Source: Azospira sp. I13
Lineage (GTDB): Bacteria; Pseudomonadota; Gammaproteobacteria; Burkholderiales; Rhodocyclaceae
DNA: 46,236 nucleotides
Direction of reading: 5' to 3'
NCBI RefSeq assembly: GCF_003112695.1
Contig: NZ_BFBP01000004.1
Location: 110,210-156,445, forward strand
Part shown: in pieces, positions 16,071 to 24,937 of the stretch
Numbering within the stretch: the first letter of the stretch is position 1
How the letters are laid out: the number at the start of each line of letters is the position of its first letter
The notes under the pieces: generated by a model
Database searches by the model: none
The model's input: the letters and a program-made list of their open reading frames with translations, nothing else
What the model was told of the DNA's origin: nothing
Position numbers and translations under genes: made by a program

Positions 16071-17135
16071 ATGCCCATCGTATCCATGCGCCAGCTCCTG
16101 GACCACGCCGCCGAGAACGGCTACGGTCTGCCCGCCTTCAACGTGAACAACATGGAACAGGTATGGGCCATCATGGAGGCCGCCAACGAGGTGAATGCCC
16201 CCGTGATCATGCAGGCCTCCGCCGGTGCCCGTAAGTACGCTGGCGAAGCCTTCCTGCGCCACCAGATCCTCGCTGCCCTGGAAGCCTATCCCCACATCCC
16301 CGTGGTGATGCACCAGGATCACGGCCAATCCCCCGCCGTCTGCATGGCCGCCATCAAGTCCGGCTTCTCCTCCGTGATGATGGACGGTTCCCTGCTGGAA
16401 GACGGCAAGAGCGTCGCCTCCTACGACTACAACGTGGCGGTGACCAAGGAAGTGGTGAAGTTTTCCCACGCCATCGGCGTTTCCGTCGAAGGCGAACTGG
16501 GCGTGCTGGGCTCCCTGGAAACCATGAAGGCCGACAAGGAAGACGGCCACGGCGCCGAAGGCCACATGACCCGGGAAGACCTGCTGACCGATCCGGACCA
16601 GGCCGCCGATTTCGTTGCCCAGACCAACTGCGACGCCCTGGCCATCGCCATCGGCACCAGCCACGGCGCCTACAAGTTCACCAAGAAGCCCACCGGCGAC
16701 ATCCTGGCCATCGACCGCATCAAGGAAATCCACGCCCGCATCCCCAACACCCACCTGGTGATGCACGGTTCCTCCTCCGTGCCCCAGGAACTGCTGGCCG
16801 AGATCCGCCAGTTCGGCGGCGACATGAAGGAAACCTACGGCGTGCCCGTGGAAGAAATCGTGAACGGCATCAAGCACGGCGTGCGCAAGGTGAATATCGA
16901 CACCGACATCCGCCTGGCCATGACCGGCGCCGTGCGTCGCTATCTGTTCGAGAATCCCGCCAAGTTCGACCCCCGCGACTTCCTCAAGCCCGCCCGCGAA
17001 GCCGCCAAGAAGGTCTGTCTGGCCCGCTACCAGGCTTTCGGCTGCGAAGGCCAGGCCGGCAAGATTCAGCCCATCTCCCTGGAGAAGATGGCCGAGCGTT
17101 ACAAGAAGGGCGACCTGAACCAGATCGTCAAGTAA
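16071..17135 (+). CDS. fba: Fructose-bisphosphate aldolase, class II
   Basis: 354 aa from the ATG at 16071, which has an ideal GGAGGA site; an in-frame earlier start would translate the leader. Features of the class II (zinc) enzyme are [10 protein letters not shown] (21-30), HQDHG with catalytic D83 and zinc ligand H84, [12 protein letters not shown] (139-150), [10 protein letters not shown] and VMHGSSSVP with further zinc or phosphate contacts, and the [18 protein letters not shown] segment. The long form with this C-terminus is the Calvin-cycle/CbbA-like type common in betaproteobacteria. It interconverts fructose-1,6-bisphosphate with dihydroxyacetone phosphate and glyceraldehyde-3-phosphate. 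Confidence 0.95.
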   Translation: MPIVSMRQLLDHAAENGYGLPAFNVNNMEQVWAIMEAANEVNAPVIMQASAGARKYAGEAFLRHQILAALEAYPHIPVVMHQDHGQSPAVCMAAIKSGFSSVMMDGSLLEDGKSVASYDYNVAVTKEVVKFSHAIGVSVEGELGVLGSLETMKADKEDGHGAEGHMTREDLLTDPDQAADFVAQTNCDALAIAIGTSHGAYKFTKKPTGDILAIDRIKEIHARIPNTHLVMHGSSSVPQELLAEIRQFGGDMKETYGVPVEEIVNGIKHGVRKVNIDTDIRLAMTGAVRRYLFENPAKFDPRDFLKPAREAAKKVCLARYQAFGCEGQAGKIQPISLEKMAERYKKGDLNQIVK

Positions 17136-17162
17136 GCCGGGGCAACCCCTTACCTCGTGACC

Positions 17163-17198
17163 GGCGCCGGTGCCTTTGCCCCGGCGCCCTCTTTTTTT
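17163..17198 (+). terminator. Intrinsic terminator after fba
   Basis: GGCGCCGG (17163-17170) pairs with CCGGCGCC (17181-17188), followed by CTC and seven T. It ends 10 nt before the next start codon. Confidence 0.85.
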
Positions 17199-17208
17199 GC
17201 AGACCACC

Positions 17209-18510
17209 ATGACCCTGCCCCTTGCCGAGCACCCCCAGCGCCATCGTCTCAACGACGAGGTCCATGCCCGACCGCCCATGCTGCTGGAAGGCGGGGAATG
17301 GATCAGCTACCTGGCGGTGCTGCACGAAGGTGCCGAAGCCGCCGAGGAAGAAGCCCATCTGCACCGCCTGTGCGAAATCCTCGGGGCCAAGATGTGCCCC
17401 CTGGTGCAGGGCGACCATTGGGTGATGGAGGCCGGCCCCCTGCGCCTGAAGTGGGAACGGCACAACGAATTCTCCGGCTACACCTTCTATCTCCACCGCC
17501 AGCCGGAGGATGACCCGGAAACCTCCGCCATCGATGCCCTGCCGCCGGACTGGCTGGCGGGCATTCCCGGCTCGGTGATCGTCGCCACCCACGTGGAGTT
17601 CTGCCCGGCATCCGCCGTGGATCGGGATGAAAAACTGGCGGCCCTGACCCTCACCGGGGAAACCTGGGTGGCCACCCAGGTGGCCGACGGTGCCGCCTGG
17701 GTGATCTCCGATTTCCGCCTGCATCATGGCTGGTCCCGCTTCCTGGTCATCGACGACCACCTGCGCCATCGCCAGGCCGGCCGCACGGTGCAGCGCCTGC
17801 TGGAGATCGAGACCTACCGCATGATGGCCCTGCTGGCCTTCCCGGTGGCGAAGGAAGTGAGCAAGCGCCTCTCCCGGGTGGAGGCCGATCTGGCCAGCCT
17901 GATGGACGACATGACCGAGGCCCACACGCCGGAAGACGAGCGCCGGCTGCTCTCCACCTTGACCCAGCTGGCGGCCAAGGTGGAGCGCTCCGTGACCCGT
18001 ACTGCCTTCCGCTTCGGTGCGGCCGAGGCCTACTACGCCCTGGTACAGCAGCGCATCGGGGAGCTGCGGGAACAGCGCCTCAACGGCTTCCCGCCCATTG
18101 CCGAATTCATGGAGCGGCGCCTGGCGCCCGCCGTCAATACCTGTTTGTCCGTGTCCCGCCGGCAGAACGAACTATCCACCCGCATTGCGCGCAAGAGCGC
18201 CCTGCTGCGCACCCGGGTGGATATCGAGCTGGAACGCCAGAACCAGGAATTGCTGGCCCAGATGAACCGCCGCGCCAGCCTGCAGCTGCGCCTGCAGGAA
18301 ACGGTGGAGGGGCTTTCCGTGGTGGCCATCACCTATTACGCCTCCCAGCTGGTCAGCTACCTGGCCAAGGGTTTGTCCAAAACCCTGCTGCCCCAGCTCT
18401 CGCCGGAAATCGCCTCCGCCGTCTCCATTCCCCTCATCGCCGCCGTGGTGGCCTTCGGCATTCGCCGCATGCGCCGGGCCCTGGCTGCCGAGGAAGGCCA
18501 TGGCGCTTAG
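17209..18510 (+). CDS. DUF3422 family membrane-anchored protein
   Basis: 433 aa. The N-terminal HPQRHRLNDEVHARPP motif is the hallmark of DUF3422, an uncharacterised proteobacterial family of this length. The middle is helical (about 235-360, with the repeated RTxxxxxELERQNQELL pattern of a coiled coil). Two hydrophobic segments close to the C-terminus (about 375-390 and 405-425) suggest membrane anchoring, with a basic FGIRRMRRAL end. The ATG at 17209 is chosen because the family motif starts a few residues later; no strong Shine-Dalgarno is present because the fba terminator sits directly upstream. Function unknown. Confidence 0.85.
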   Translation: MTLPLAEHPQRHRLNDEVHARPPMLLEGGEWISYLAVLHEGAEAAEEEAHLHRLCEILGAKMCPLVQGDHWVMEAGPLRLKWERHNEFSGYTFYLHRQPEDDPETSAIDALPPDWLAGIPGSVIVATHVEFCPASAVDRDEKLAALTLTGETWVATQVADGAAWVISDFRLHHGWSRFLVIDDHLRHRQAGRTVQRLLEIETYRMMALLAFPVAKEVSKRLSRVEADLASLMDDMTEAHTPEDERRLLSTLTQLAAKVERSVTRTAFRFGAAEAYYALVQQRIGELREQRLNGFPPIAEFMERRLAPAVNTCLSVSRRQNELSTRIARKSALLRTRVDIELERQNQELLAQMNRRASLQLRLQETVEGLSVVAITYYASQLVSYLAKGLSKTLLPQLSPEIASAVSIPLIAAVVAFGIRRMRRALAAEEGHGA

Positions 18511-18539
18511 GCGGGCGAAGCCCACCGCGCCTTTACCTT

Positions 18540-18545
18540 TATAAT
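18540..18545 (+). promoter_or_regulatory. Possible -10 of purC
   Basis: TATAAT matches the consensus exactly, 35 nt before the purC start, but no -35 is recognisable at 16-18 nt upstream. Confidence 0.35.
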
Positions 18546-18579
18546 CCGCCTTTAGCTTTCATTTTTTCGGGACCCTGCC

Positions 18580-19518
18580 GTGACCGCTCCCCTCTTTGAA
18601 TCCACCATCACCAGCCTGCCCCTCGTTGCCCGGGGCAAGGTGCGCGACATCTATTCCGTCGATGCCGACCACCTGCTGATCATCACCACCGACCGGCTTT
18701 CCGCCTTCGACGTGATCCTGCCGGACCCCATTCCCGACAAGGGCAAGGTGCTGACCCAGGTGGCCAATTTCTGGTTCGAGAAGCTCGGCCACATCCTGCC
18801 CAGCCAGCTCTCCGGCATCGCTCCCGAATCCGTGGTCAGCGCCGCCGAGCGTTCCCAGGTGGAAGGCCGTGCCCTGGTGGTGAAGCGCCTGAAGCCCCTG
18901 CCCATCGAGGCCGTGGTGCGCGGTTACCTGATCGGTTCCGGCTGGAAGGATTACCAGGCTACCGGCGCCGTCTGTGGCATCGAACTGCCTGCCGGCCTGC
19001 AAATGGCCGCCAAGCTGCCCGAGCCCATCTTCACCCCGGCCACCAAGGCCGACGTGGGCGACCACGACATCAACATCTCCTACGAGGAATCCAAGGTGCG
19101 CTGCGCCGCTCACTTGGCCGACGACCTCTGGGGTACCGGCAAGAACGGCGCCCAGCTGGCCGAGGAAGCCAAGAACGCCGCCATCGCCCTGTACACCGAA
19201 GCCTCCGTTTATGCCCGTACCCGGGGCATCATCATTGCCGACACCAAGTTTGAATTCGGTATCGACAAGGCCGGTACCCTGCACCTCATCGACGAGGCCC
19301 TGACCCCCGATTCCTCCCGCTTCTGGCCTGCCGACGGCTACGCCGAAGGTATCAGCCCCCCCAGCTTCGACAAGCAGTTCGTCCGCGACCACCTGGAAAC
19401 CCTCACCTGGTGGGACAAAAAGGCCCCCGGCCCGAAGCTGCCGGACGACGTCATCACCAAGACTGCCGCCAAGTATCGGGAAGCCTACGAGCGTCTCACC
19501 GGCCACACCCTGCCGTAA
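18580..19518 (+). CDS. purC: SAICAR synthase (long type)
   Basis: 312 aa, longer than the ~237 aa E. coli enzyme and like the yeast-type PurC common in betaproteobacteria. Conserved segments are [12 protein letters not shown] (ATP-binding loop), [47 protein letters not shown] and [15 protein letters not shown]. It ligates aspartate to CAIR in purine biosynthesis. The start is GTG at 18580, giving the usual N-terminus close before the [12 protein letters not shown] strand. It is a single gene closed by a strong terminator. Confidence 0.95.
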   Translation: MTAPLFESTITSLPLVARGKVRDIYSVDADHLLIITTDRLSAFDVILPDPIPDKGKVLTQVANFWFEKLGHILPSQLSGIAPESVVSAAERSQVEGRALVVKRLKPLPIEAVVRGYLIGSGWKDYQATGAVCGIELPAGLQMAAKLPEPIFTPATKADVGDHDINISYEESKVRCAAHLADDLWGTGKNGAQLAEEAKNAAIALYTEASVYARTRGIIIADTKFEFGIDKAGTLHLIDEALTPDSSRFWPADGYAEGISPPSFDKQFVRDHLETLTWWDKKAPGPKLPDDVITKTAAKYREAYERLTGHTLP

Positions 19519-19541
19519 GGCGGGTCGGCCCAGGCTGCCGC

Positions 19542-19575
19542 GGGGCGGGAGGAAACTCCCGCCCCGTTTGTTTTT
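19542..19575 (+). terminator. Intrinsic terminator after purC
   Basis: GGGGCGGGAG and CTCCCGCCCC form a perfect 10-bp stem with a GAAA tetraloop, followed by GTTTGTTTTT. Confidence 0.93.
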
Positions 19576-19646
19576 GCGAACCCTGGCCCGGCGACGCGGT
19601 CAAAGAAATGTCCCCCCTCCTGAACTTCTTCGGAAAGGAGATCATC

Positions 19647-20417
19647 ATGGACATCCTTCACCATTCAGGTCACCACGACTTGCCCCAGGTGCGGCACGTT
19701 GCCTGGAACCAGTCCTTCCAGTGGCTGGGCCAGGGCCTCGTAGACCTTTTCCACCATCCCACCCTCAGTCTGTCCTTCGGTGCCTGCTTCACCCTGGCCG
19801 GCGTGATCATTTTCGCCCTGGCCCAGAGCCGGCCCGAGCTATTGCTGGCAGCGGTTTCCGGCTTCCTGCTGGTGGGTCCCCTGCTGGCTGTGGGCTTTTA
19901 CGAGATCAGCCGGCGCTCTGCCAGCGGCGAACCGGTTGGACTGTTCCCCGTCTTCCGCTCCCTGGGCGCGCACTGGCGCCCCCTGGCCCTCTTCGGGGTG
20001 TTCCTGGCCATGATCTATTTCATCTGGGCCCAGCTGACCACGGCCCTGGTGGCCTACCTGCTGGGCAATGAATGGATCTGGGGCTTCGAGGAACTGGTCC
20101 ATGAAGTGTTCTTCTCCGGCCTCCATCCCAAGCTGGCCGCCCTGTGGACCCTCAGCGGCGCCACCCTGGCCGCCTTCACCTTCCTCATCTCGGTGGTCAC
20201 CGCCCCCCTGCTGCTGGAACGGGAGTTGGAGGTGCACCACGCCATGGCCACCAGTGTCCACACGGTGATGGAAAACCTGCCGGCCATGCTGGTCTGGTCC
20301 TTCATGATCGTGGCCCTGACCTTCTTCGGCTTCATCACCCTGATGGCCGGCCTGGTGGTGATCATGCCCCTGCTGGGCCATGCGACCTGGCATGCCTACA
20401 AGGACCTTGTAGAATAG
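19647..20417 (+). CDS. DUF2189 integral membrane protein
   Basis: 256 aa with about six hydrophobic helices. The sequence LSLSFGACFTLAGVIIFALAQSRPELLLAAVSGFLLVGPLLAVGFYEISRR, read in parts, matches DUF2189, a proteobacterial membrane family sometimes found near cytochrome oxidase genes. The first ~25 residues (RHVAWNQSFQWLGQGLVDL) are cytoplasmic-like. The ATG at 19647 is chosen for its AAGGAG site at 19634-19640; an upstream in-frame start is possible but unlikely. Function is unknown. Confidence 0.83.
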   Translation: MDILHHSGHHDLPQVRHVAWNQSFQWLGQGLVDLFHHPTLSLSFGACFTLAGVIIFALAQSRPELLLAAVSGFLLVGPLLAVGFYEISRRSASGEPVGLFPVFRSLGAHWRPLALFGVFLAMIYFIWAQLTTALVAYLLGNEWIWGFEELVHEVFFSGLHPKLAALWTLSGATLAAFTFLISVVTAPLLLERELEVHHAMATSVHTVMENLPAMLVWSFMIVALTFFGFITLMAGLVVIMPLLGHATWHAYKDLVE

Positions 20418-20477
20418 GCATCAGCCCCCATCTGCAAGGATGGCCCAGTCCTGATGGCGCCCCTGTGGCGTCAGCCC

Positions 20478-20503
20478 ACGGGCGGCCCCGGCCGCCCGTT
20501 TTT
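20478..20503 (+). terminator. Intrinsic terminator after the DUF2189 gene
   Basis: ACGGGCGGCC (20478-20487) pairs with GGCCGCCCGT (20490-20499), followed by TTTTTATTT. Confidence 0.85.
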
Positions 20504-20545
20504 ATTTGCCCCGCCCCCATTTTCAGAACTTCCAGAGACCCCTCC

Positions 20546-22612
20546 ATGAGCGCCAATCCCCTACTCGCCACCGTCGGCCAGCCCAAGGCCGTGCTGCCGC
20601 CCTTCGACCGCATTCAGCCGGAGCATGTGCGCCCGGCCATCGAGCAATTGCTGGCCGACAGCCGTGCCCTGGTGACGCGCCTCACCGCCCCCGGCGTGCC
20701 GGCGACCTGGAACGACTTTGCGGCCCCCCTGGGGGATGGTATCGAGCACCTCTCCTGGGCCTGGGGCATCGTTGGCCACCTGCACGGCGTCAATGACGTG
20801 CCCGAATGGCGCGAGACCTACAACGACCTGCTGCCGGAAGTGACCCGCTTCTATAGCGAGTTGGGGCAGAACCTGGCCCTCTTCGAGAAGTACAAGGCCC
20901 TGGCGGCTTCCCCCGAATTCGCCAGCCTTTCCCCGGCGCGCCAGAAAATCGTGCGCAATGAAGTGCGCGATTTCCGCCTCTCCGGCGCCGAGTTGCCGGA
21001 AGACCAGAAGCCCCGCTTTCAGGCCATCCAGGAAGAGCTGGCCAGCCTTTCCGCCAAGTTTTCCGAGAACCTGCTGGATGCCACCAACGCCTTCGCTGAA
21101 ATCGTGACCGACGAGGCCGAACTGGCAGGGCTGCCGGAAGACGTGCAACTGGCCGCCCGGGCCGCCGCCGAGCGGGATGGCAAGGCCGGCTGGAAATTCA
21201 CCCTGCACGCCCCCTCCTACCTGCCGGTGATGCAGTACGCCGAGAGCCGCCGTCTGCGCCAGGTCATGTACCGGGCCTACGCCACCCGGGCCGCCGAGTT
21301 CACGGATGGCAGCAGCAAGGCCGAATGGGACAACACCCCCCTGATCCGCCGCATCCTCGAACTGCGGGCCGAAGAAGCGCAGATGCTGGGCTTTGACACC
21401 TTCGCCCAGGTTTCCCTGGTGCCCAAGATGGCTGACAGCCCGGAACAGGTGCTGGCCTTCCTCAACGACCTGGCGGTAAAGGCCAAGCCTTTCGCCGAGA
21501 AGGACCTGGCCGAACTGAAGGCCTTTGCCAAGGCCGAGCTGGGCATGAACGACCTGGAACCCTGGGACATCGGCTGGGCCTCGGAAAAGCTCAAGCAGGC
21601 TCGCTATGCCTTCTCCGACGAGGAGGTGAAGCAGTACTTCCCCGAACCCAAGGTGCTGGGCGGCCTGTTCAAGGTCATCGAATCCCTCTTCAACGTCAAA
21701 CTGAAGCCCGATGCGGCCCCCGTGTGGCATTCGGACGTGCGTTTCTTCCGCATCGAGACCGCGGCAGGCGAGCTGGTGGGCCAGTTCTACCTGGACCTCT
21801 ACGCCCGGGAAACCAAGCGGGGCGGTGCCTGGATGGACGAAGCCATCACCCGCCGCGCCACCGCTGCCGGCATCCAGACCCCGGTGGCCTACCTCAACTG
21901 CAACTTCCCCGCTCCGGTGGGCAACAAGCCCGCCACCTTCAGCCACGACGACGTCATCACCCTGTTCCACGAGACCGGCCACGGCCTGCACCACCTGCTG
22001 ACCCGGGTGGAGGAACTGGGCGTCTCCGGCATCCACGGCGTCGAGTGGGATGCGGTGGAACTGCCCTCCCAGTTCATGGAGAACTACTGCTGGGAATGGG
22101 AAGTGCTGCAGGGCATGACCGGCCACGTGGATTCCGGCGAGCCGTTGCCCCGGGCCCTCTACGACAAGATGCTGGCGGCCAAGAACTTCCACAGCGGCCT
22201 GATGACTGTGCGCCAGCTGGAATTCTCCCTCTTCGACCTACGCATCCACCACGGCTTCGATCCCAAGGGCGAGAAGACCGTGCTGGACGTGCTGAACGAG
22301 GTGCGCCAGGAAGTGGCGGTGTTGATTCCCCCCGCCTGGCACCGCTTCCCCAACAGCTTCGGCCACATCTTCGCCGGCGGCTACGCGGCGGGCTACTTCA
22401 GCTACAAGTGGGCCGAGGTGCTGTCGGCGGATGCCTACGCCGCCTTTGAGGAGGCCGGCAATCCCTTTGATGCCACCACCGGCAAGCGCTTCCTGGACGA
22501 GATTCTCTCCGTCGGCGGTTCCCGCCCGGCCATCGAATCCTTCAAGGCCTTCCGGGGTCGGGAACCCAGTGTGGATGCCCTGCTGCGCCACAATGGTATG
22601 ATCCCAGCCTAG
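20546..22612 (+). CDS. prlC: Oligopeptidase A (M3 family)
   Basis: 688 aa, the normal size for PrlC/OpdA. The zinc motif is H475-E-T-G-H479 within LFHETGHGLHHLL, followed by the expected downstream glutamate region (GVEWDAVELPSQFMENYCWE). The C-terminal FGHIFAGGYAAGYFSYKWAEVLSADAYAAF is also typical. It degrades short peptides in the cytoplasm, including cleaved signal peptides. The open frame runs 400 nt further upstream through the previous gene, but the ATG at 20546 gives the family N-terminus. The following gene begins 30 nt downstream, so the two may be co-transcribed. Confidence 0.95.
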   Translation: MSANPLLATVGQPKAVLPPFDRIQPEHVRPAIEQLLADSRALVTRLTAPGVPATWNDFAAPLGDGIEHLSWAWGIVGHLHGVNDVPEWRETYNDLLPEVTRFYSELGQNLALFEKYKALAASPEFASLSPARQKIVRNEVRDFRLSGAELPEDQKPRFQAIQEELASLSAKFSENLLDATNAFAEIVTDEAELAGLPEDVQLAARAAAERDGKAGWKFTLHAPSYLPVMQYAESRRLRQVMYRAYATRAAEFTDGSSKAEWDNTPLIRRILELRAEEAQMLGFDTFAQVSLVPKMADSPEQVLAFLNDLAVKAKPFAEKDLAELKAFAKAELGMNDLEPWDIGWASEKLKQARYAFSDEEVKQYFPEPKVLGGLFKVIESLFNVKLKPDAAPVWHSDVRFFRIETAAGELVGQFYLDLYARETKRGGAWMDEAITRRATAAGIQTPVAYLNCNFPAPVGNKPATFSHDDVITLFHETGHGLHHLLTRVEELGVSGIHGVEWDAVELPSQFMENYCWEWEVLQGMTGHVDSGEPLPRALYDKMLAAKNFHSGLMTVRQLEFSLFDLRIHHGFDPKGEKTVLDVLNEVRQEVAVLIPPAWHRFPNSFGHIFAGGYAAGYFSYKWAEVLSADAYAAFEEAGNPFDATTGKRFLDEILSVGGSRPAIESFKAFRGREPSVDALLRHNGMIPA

Positions 22613-22642
22613 TTTTTCCAGGGTTTCAGGGAGGCTCCCGCC

Positions 22643-23176
22643 GTGAAAATCATCCTTTCCCTCATGCTGGCCGGCCTGGCCTGGAGCGCAGGCGCCCAGG
22701 CCCAGGTGCAGAGCACCTACCGCTGGATCGACCCCCAGACCGGCCAGGTGGTCATTTCCGACAAGCCGCCCCCCGCTGGCGTCAAGCAGGTGAACAAGCA
22801 GCTCATGGGCAGCAGCGACGACAGTAGCCAGTCCCTGCCCTATGACACCCGCCAGGCGGCCCAGAAATACCCGGTGGTGCTCTACTCCAGCCCCGATTGT
22901 GGCGAGCCCTGCCGTCAGGGCCGTGAGCTGCTCAACAGCCGCGGTGTGCCCTTCCGGGAAAAGGTGGTGGCCACCAGCACCGACATGGAAGCCCTGAAGC
23001 AGGTCAGCGGCGGTGAGGGCTTCATCCCCTACCTCACCGTCGGGCGCCAGGGCGCCAAGGGCTTCCTCGCCGAATCCTGGCACAGCCTGCTGGACATGGC
23101 CGGCTACGGCAAAACCGCCCCCTACGGCTACAAGCCTCAGGGCGCCCCCGAAGCACCGAAACCCGCGACCCGCTAA
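22643..23176 (+). CDS. Exported DUF4124/glutaredoxin-like protein
   Basis: 177 aa. A signal peptide (1-20, cleavage after AQA) is followed by a DUF4124 segment (YRWIDPQTGQVVISDKPPP, about 26-44). A glutaredoxin-like domain (about 76-155) starts VVLYSSPDCGEPC, with cysteines C86 and C90 spaced C-x3-C rather than the usual C-x2-C. The IPYLTVGRQG segment supplies the cis-proline region. It is probably a periplasmic thiol protein; substrates are unknown. It follows prlC by 30 nt. A GGGAGG-type ribosome site precedes the ATG. Confidence 0.85.
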   Translation: MKIILSLMLAGLAWSAGAQAQVQSTYRWIDPQTGQVVISDKPPPAGVKQVNKQLMGSSDDSSQSLPYDTRQAAQKYPVVLYSSPDCGEPCRQGRELLNSRGVPFREKVVATSTDMEALKQVSGGEGFIPYLTVGRQGAKGFLAESWHSLLDMAGYGKTAPYGYKPQGAPEAPKPATR

Positions 23177-23324
23177 AGCAGGGCAGGCCTGACCCGCGGC
23201 GTTGTTCCGGGCGGTTTTCTGCTGCGACAAGCCGCACCGGACGCACCCCCGCACCTGCCGTGCCGGGTGCGTTGCGGGTGCCACCCTTGCGCTCCTTATT
23301 CCCCCTTTTGTTCAAGCACCCGAC

Positions 23325-24092
23325 ATGAAACTTGCCACCTGGAACGTCAATTCCCTCAAGGTCCGCCTGCCCCATCTGCTCGACTGGCTGGCCACGGAAA
23401 AGCCGGATGTGGTCTGCCTCCAGGAAACCAAGCTGGAAGACCACAACTTTCCCCAGGCCGAGATCGAGGCCGCCGGCTACCACGTCGCCTTCATCGGCCA
23501 GAAGACCTACAACGGTGTCGCCCTGCTGTCCCGCCAGCCCCTCAGCGAGGTGCAGCGCGGCAATCCCCATTACGAGGACCCCCAGAAGCGCCTGATTGCC
23601 GCCACGGTGGATGGGGTGCGGGTGGTCTGCGCCTATTTCCCCAACGGCCAGGAAGTGGGCAGTGAGAAGTACGCCTACAAACTGGAATGGCTGGCGGCCC
23701 TGGAAAAATGGCTGGCCGAGGAACTGGCCGCCCATCCCAAGCTGGTGCTGGCTGGCGATTTCAACATCGCCCCAGCCGATGCCGACGTACACGACCCCAA
23801 AGCCTGGGAAGGCAAGATTCTCTGCTCCGAACCGGAGCGGGCCGCCTGGCAGCGCCTGCTGGGCCTGGGCCTGACTGACAGCTTCCGTCTCTTCGAGCAC
23901 CCGCCGGCCACCTTCTCCTGGTGGGATTACCGCATGGCCGGTTTCCGCCGCAACCTGGGCCTGCGCATCGACCACGTGCTGCTCTCCGCGCCGCTGGCCG
24001 CCAGCTGCAGCGCCGGCCGCATCGACAAGGAACCCCGCACCTGGGAGCGGCCTTCCGACCACGCCCCGGCCATCGCCGAATTTTCCGTCTGA
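23325..24092 (+). CDS. xth: Exodeoxyribonuclease III
   Basis: 255 aa AP endonuclease/exonuclease III. Motifs are LATWNVNSLKVR (N7), LQETKL with metal ligand E34, the RLIAATVDGVRVVCAYFPNG strand, GDFNIAPADADVHDP with the catalytic Asp-Asn pair, the WWDYR substrate loop and terminal SDHAPAIAEF with the catalytic histidine. It removes 3' blocks and cuts at abasic sites in base-excision repair. The ATG at 23325 gives the family start; an earlier start in the frame is in non-homologous sequence. The Crp/Fnr gene begins 9 nt after the stop, which suggests co-transcription. Confidence 0.95.
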   Translation: MKLATWNVNSLKVRLPHLLDWLATEKPDVVCLQETKLEDHNFPQAEIEAAGYHVAFIGQKTYNGVALLSRQPLSEVQRGNPHYEDPQKRLIAATVDGVRVVCAYFPNGQEVGSEKYAYKLEWLAALEKWLAEELAAHPKLVLAGDFNIAPADADVHDPKAWEGKILCSEPERAAWQRLLGLGLTDSFRLFEHPPATFSWWDYRMAGFRRNLGLRIDHVLLSAPLAASCSAGRIDKEPRTWERPSDHAPAIAEFSV

Positions 24093-24101
24093 GCCGTCGC
24101 C

Positions 24102-24770
24102 ATGGAACTGACCCCCGACCGTCTGCTGGCCCTCTATCCCTCCCTGGCCAGCCTGCCCGCCGACCAGCTGGCCGGCCTCTGCCGGCCCGAGGCCCGGATG
24201 CACCTGCCCGCCGGCACCCAGCTGTTTGCCGAGCGGCAGCCCTGCCAGGGTTTTCCCCTGCTGCTGGAAGGCAGCATCAAGGTGGTCAAGACCGCCGCCA
24301 GTGGTCGTGAAATGCTGCTCTACCGGGTGGAGCCGGGGGAATCCTGCATCATCACCTCCAGCTGCCTGCTCGGCCACGCCCCCTATACCGCCCGGGGCGA
24401 GACGGAAACGCCGGCCACCCTGCTGATCCTGCCCAGCGGCATTTTTGACCGCCTGGTGGCGGAGCAGGCCCAGTTCCGGGATTTCGTCTTCCACCTCTTT
24501 TCCGAGCGTCTGGCGGAGCTGATGCAATTGGTGGAGGAGGTGGCCTTCCACCGCCTCGACCAGCGCCTGGCCAAGCTGCTGCTGGCCAAGCCGGGGGAAA
24601 CCCTGCACGCCACCCACCAGCAACTGGCGGAAGAACTGGGCAGCGTGCGGGAGATCGTCAGCCGCCTGTTGAAGGGCTTTGCCGCCCAGGGCCTGGTCAG
24701 CCTGGGCCGGGAGCAGATCGCCATTCTCGACCGGAGCGGCCTCAAGGCCCTGGCCGAAGCCAGCCGCTGA
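24102..24770 (+). CDS. Crp/Fnr family transcriptional regulator
   Basis: 222 aa. The N-terminal cyclic-nucleotide-binding-like beta barrel is at about 20-125 (FPLLLEGSIKVVKTAASGREMLLYRV), a dimerisation helix at about 130-155, and a winged HTH follows (about 160-215, LAEELGSVREIVSRLLKGFAAQGLV), with SVREIVSR as the recognition helix. The N-terminal cysteine cluster of FNR is absent, so an iron-sulfur oxygen sensor is unlikely. The effector is unknown; the form resembles regulators that respond to redox or nitric oxide. It lies 9 nt after xth. Confidence 0.88.
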   Translation: MELTPDRLLALYPSLASLPADQLAGLCRPEARMHLPAGTQLFAERQPCQGFPLLLEGSIKVVKTAASGREMLLYRVEPGESCIITSSCLLGHAPYTARGETETPATLLILPSGIFDRLVAEQAQFRDFVFHLFSERLAELMQLVEEVAFHRLDQRLAKLLLAKPGETLHATHQQLAEELGSVREIVSRLLKGFAAQGLVSLGREQIAILDRSGLKALAEASR

Positions 24771-24937
24771 GGGGCCAGGGCGCAGCCGCTTGCCGGGAAG
24801 GCCGAGGGGCTGCTGCAACAATGGCGGCCTCCATGGGGCTGAAGGGGCGGTGTTCCGCTGGCTGACAGCTTGGCGGGTTATGCTGGGATTCCCGTGCGTC
24901 GCCGGGCCTGCAACCTAGAGACGGGTCGTGCCAATCC

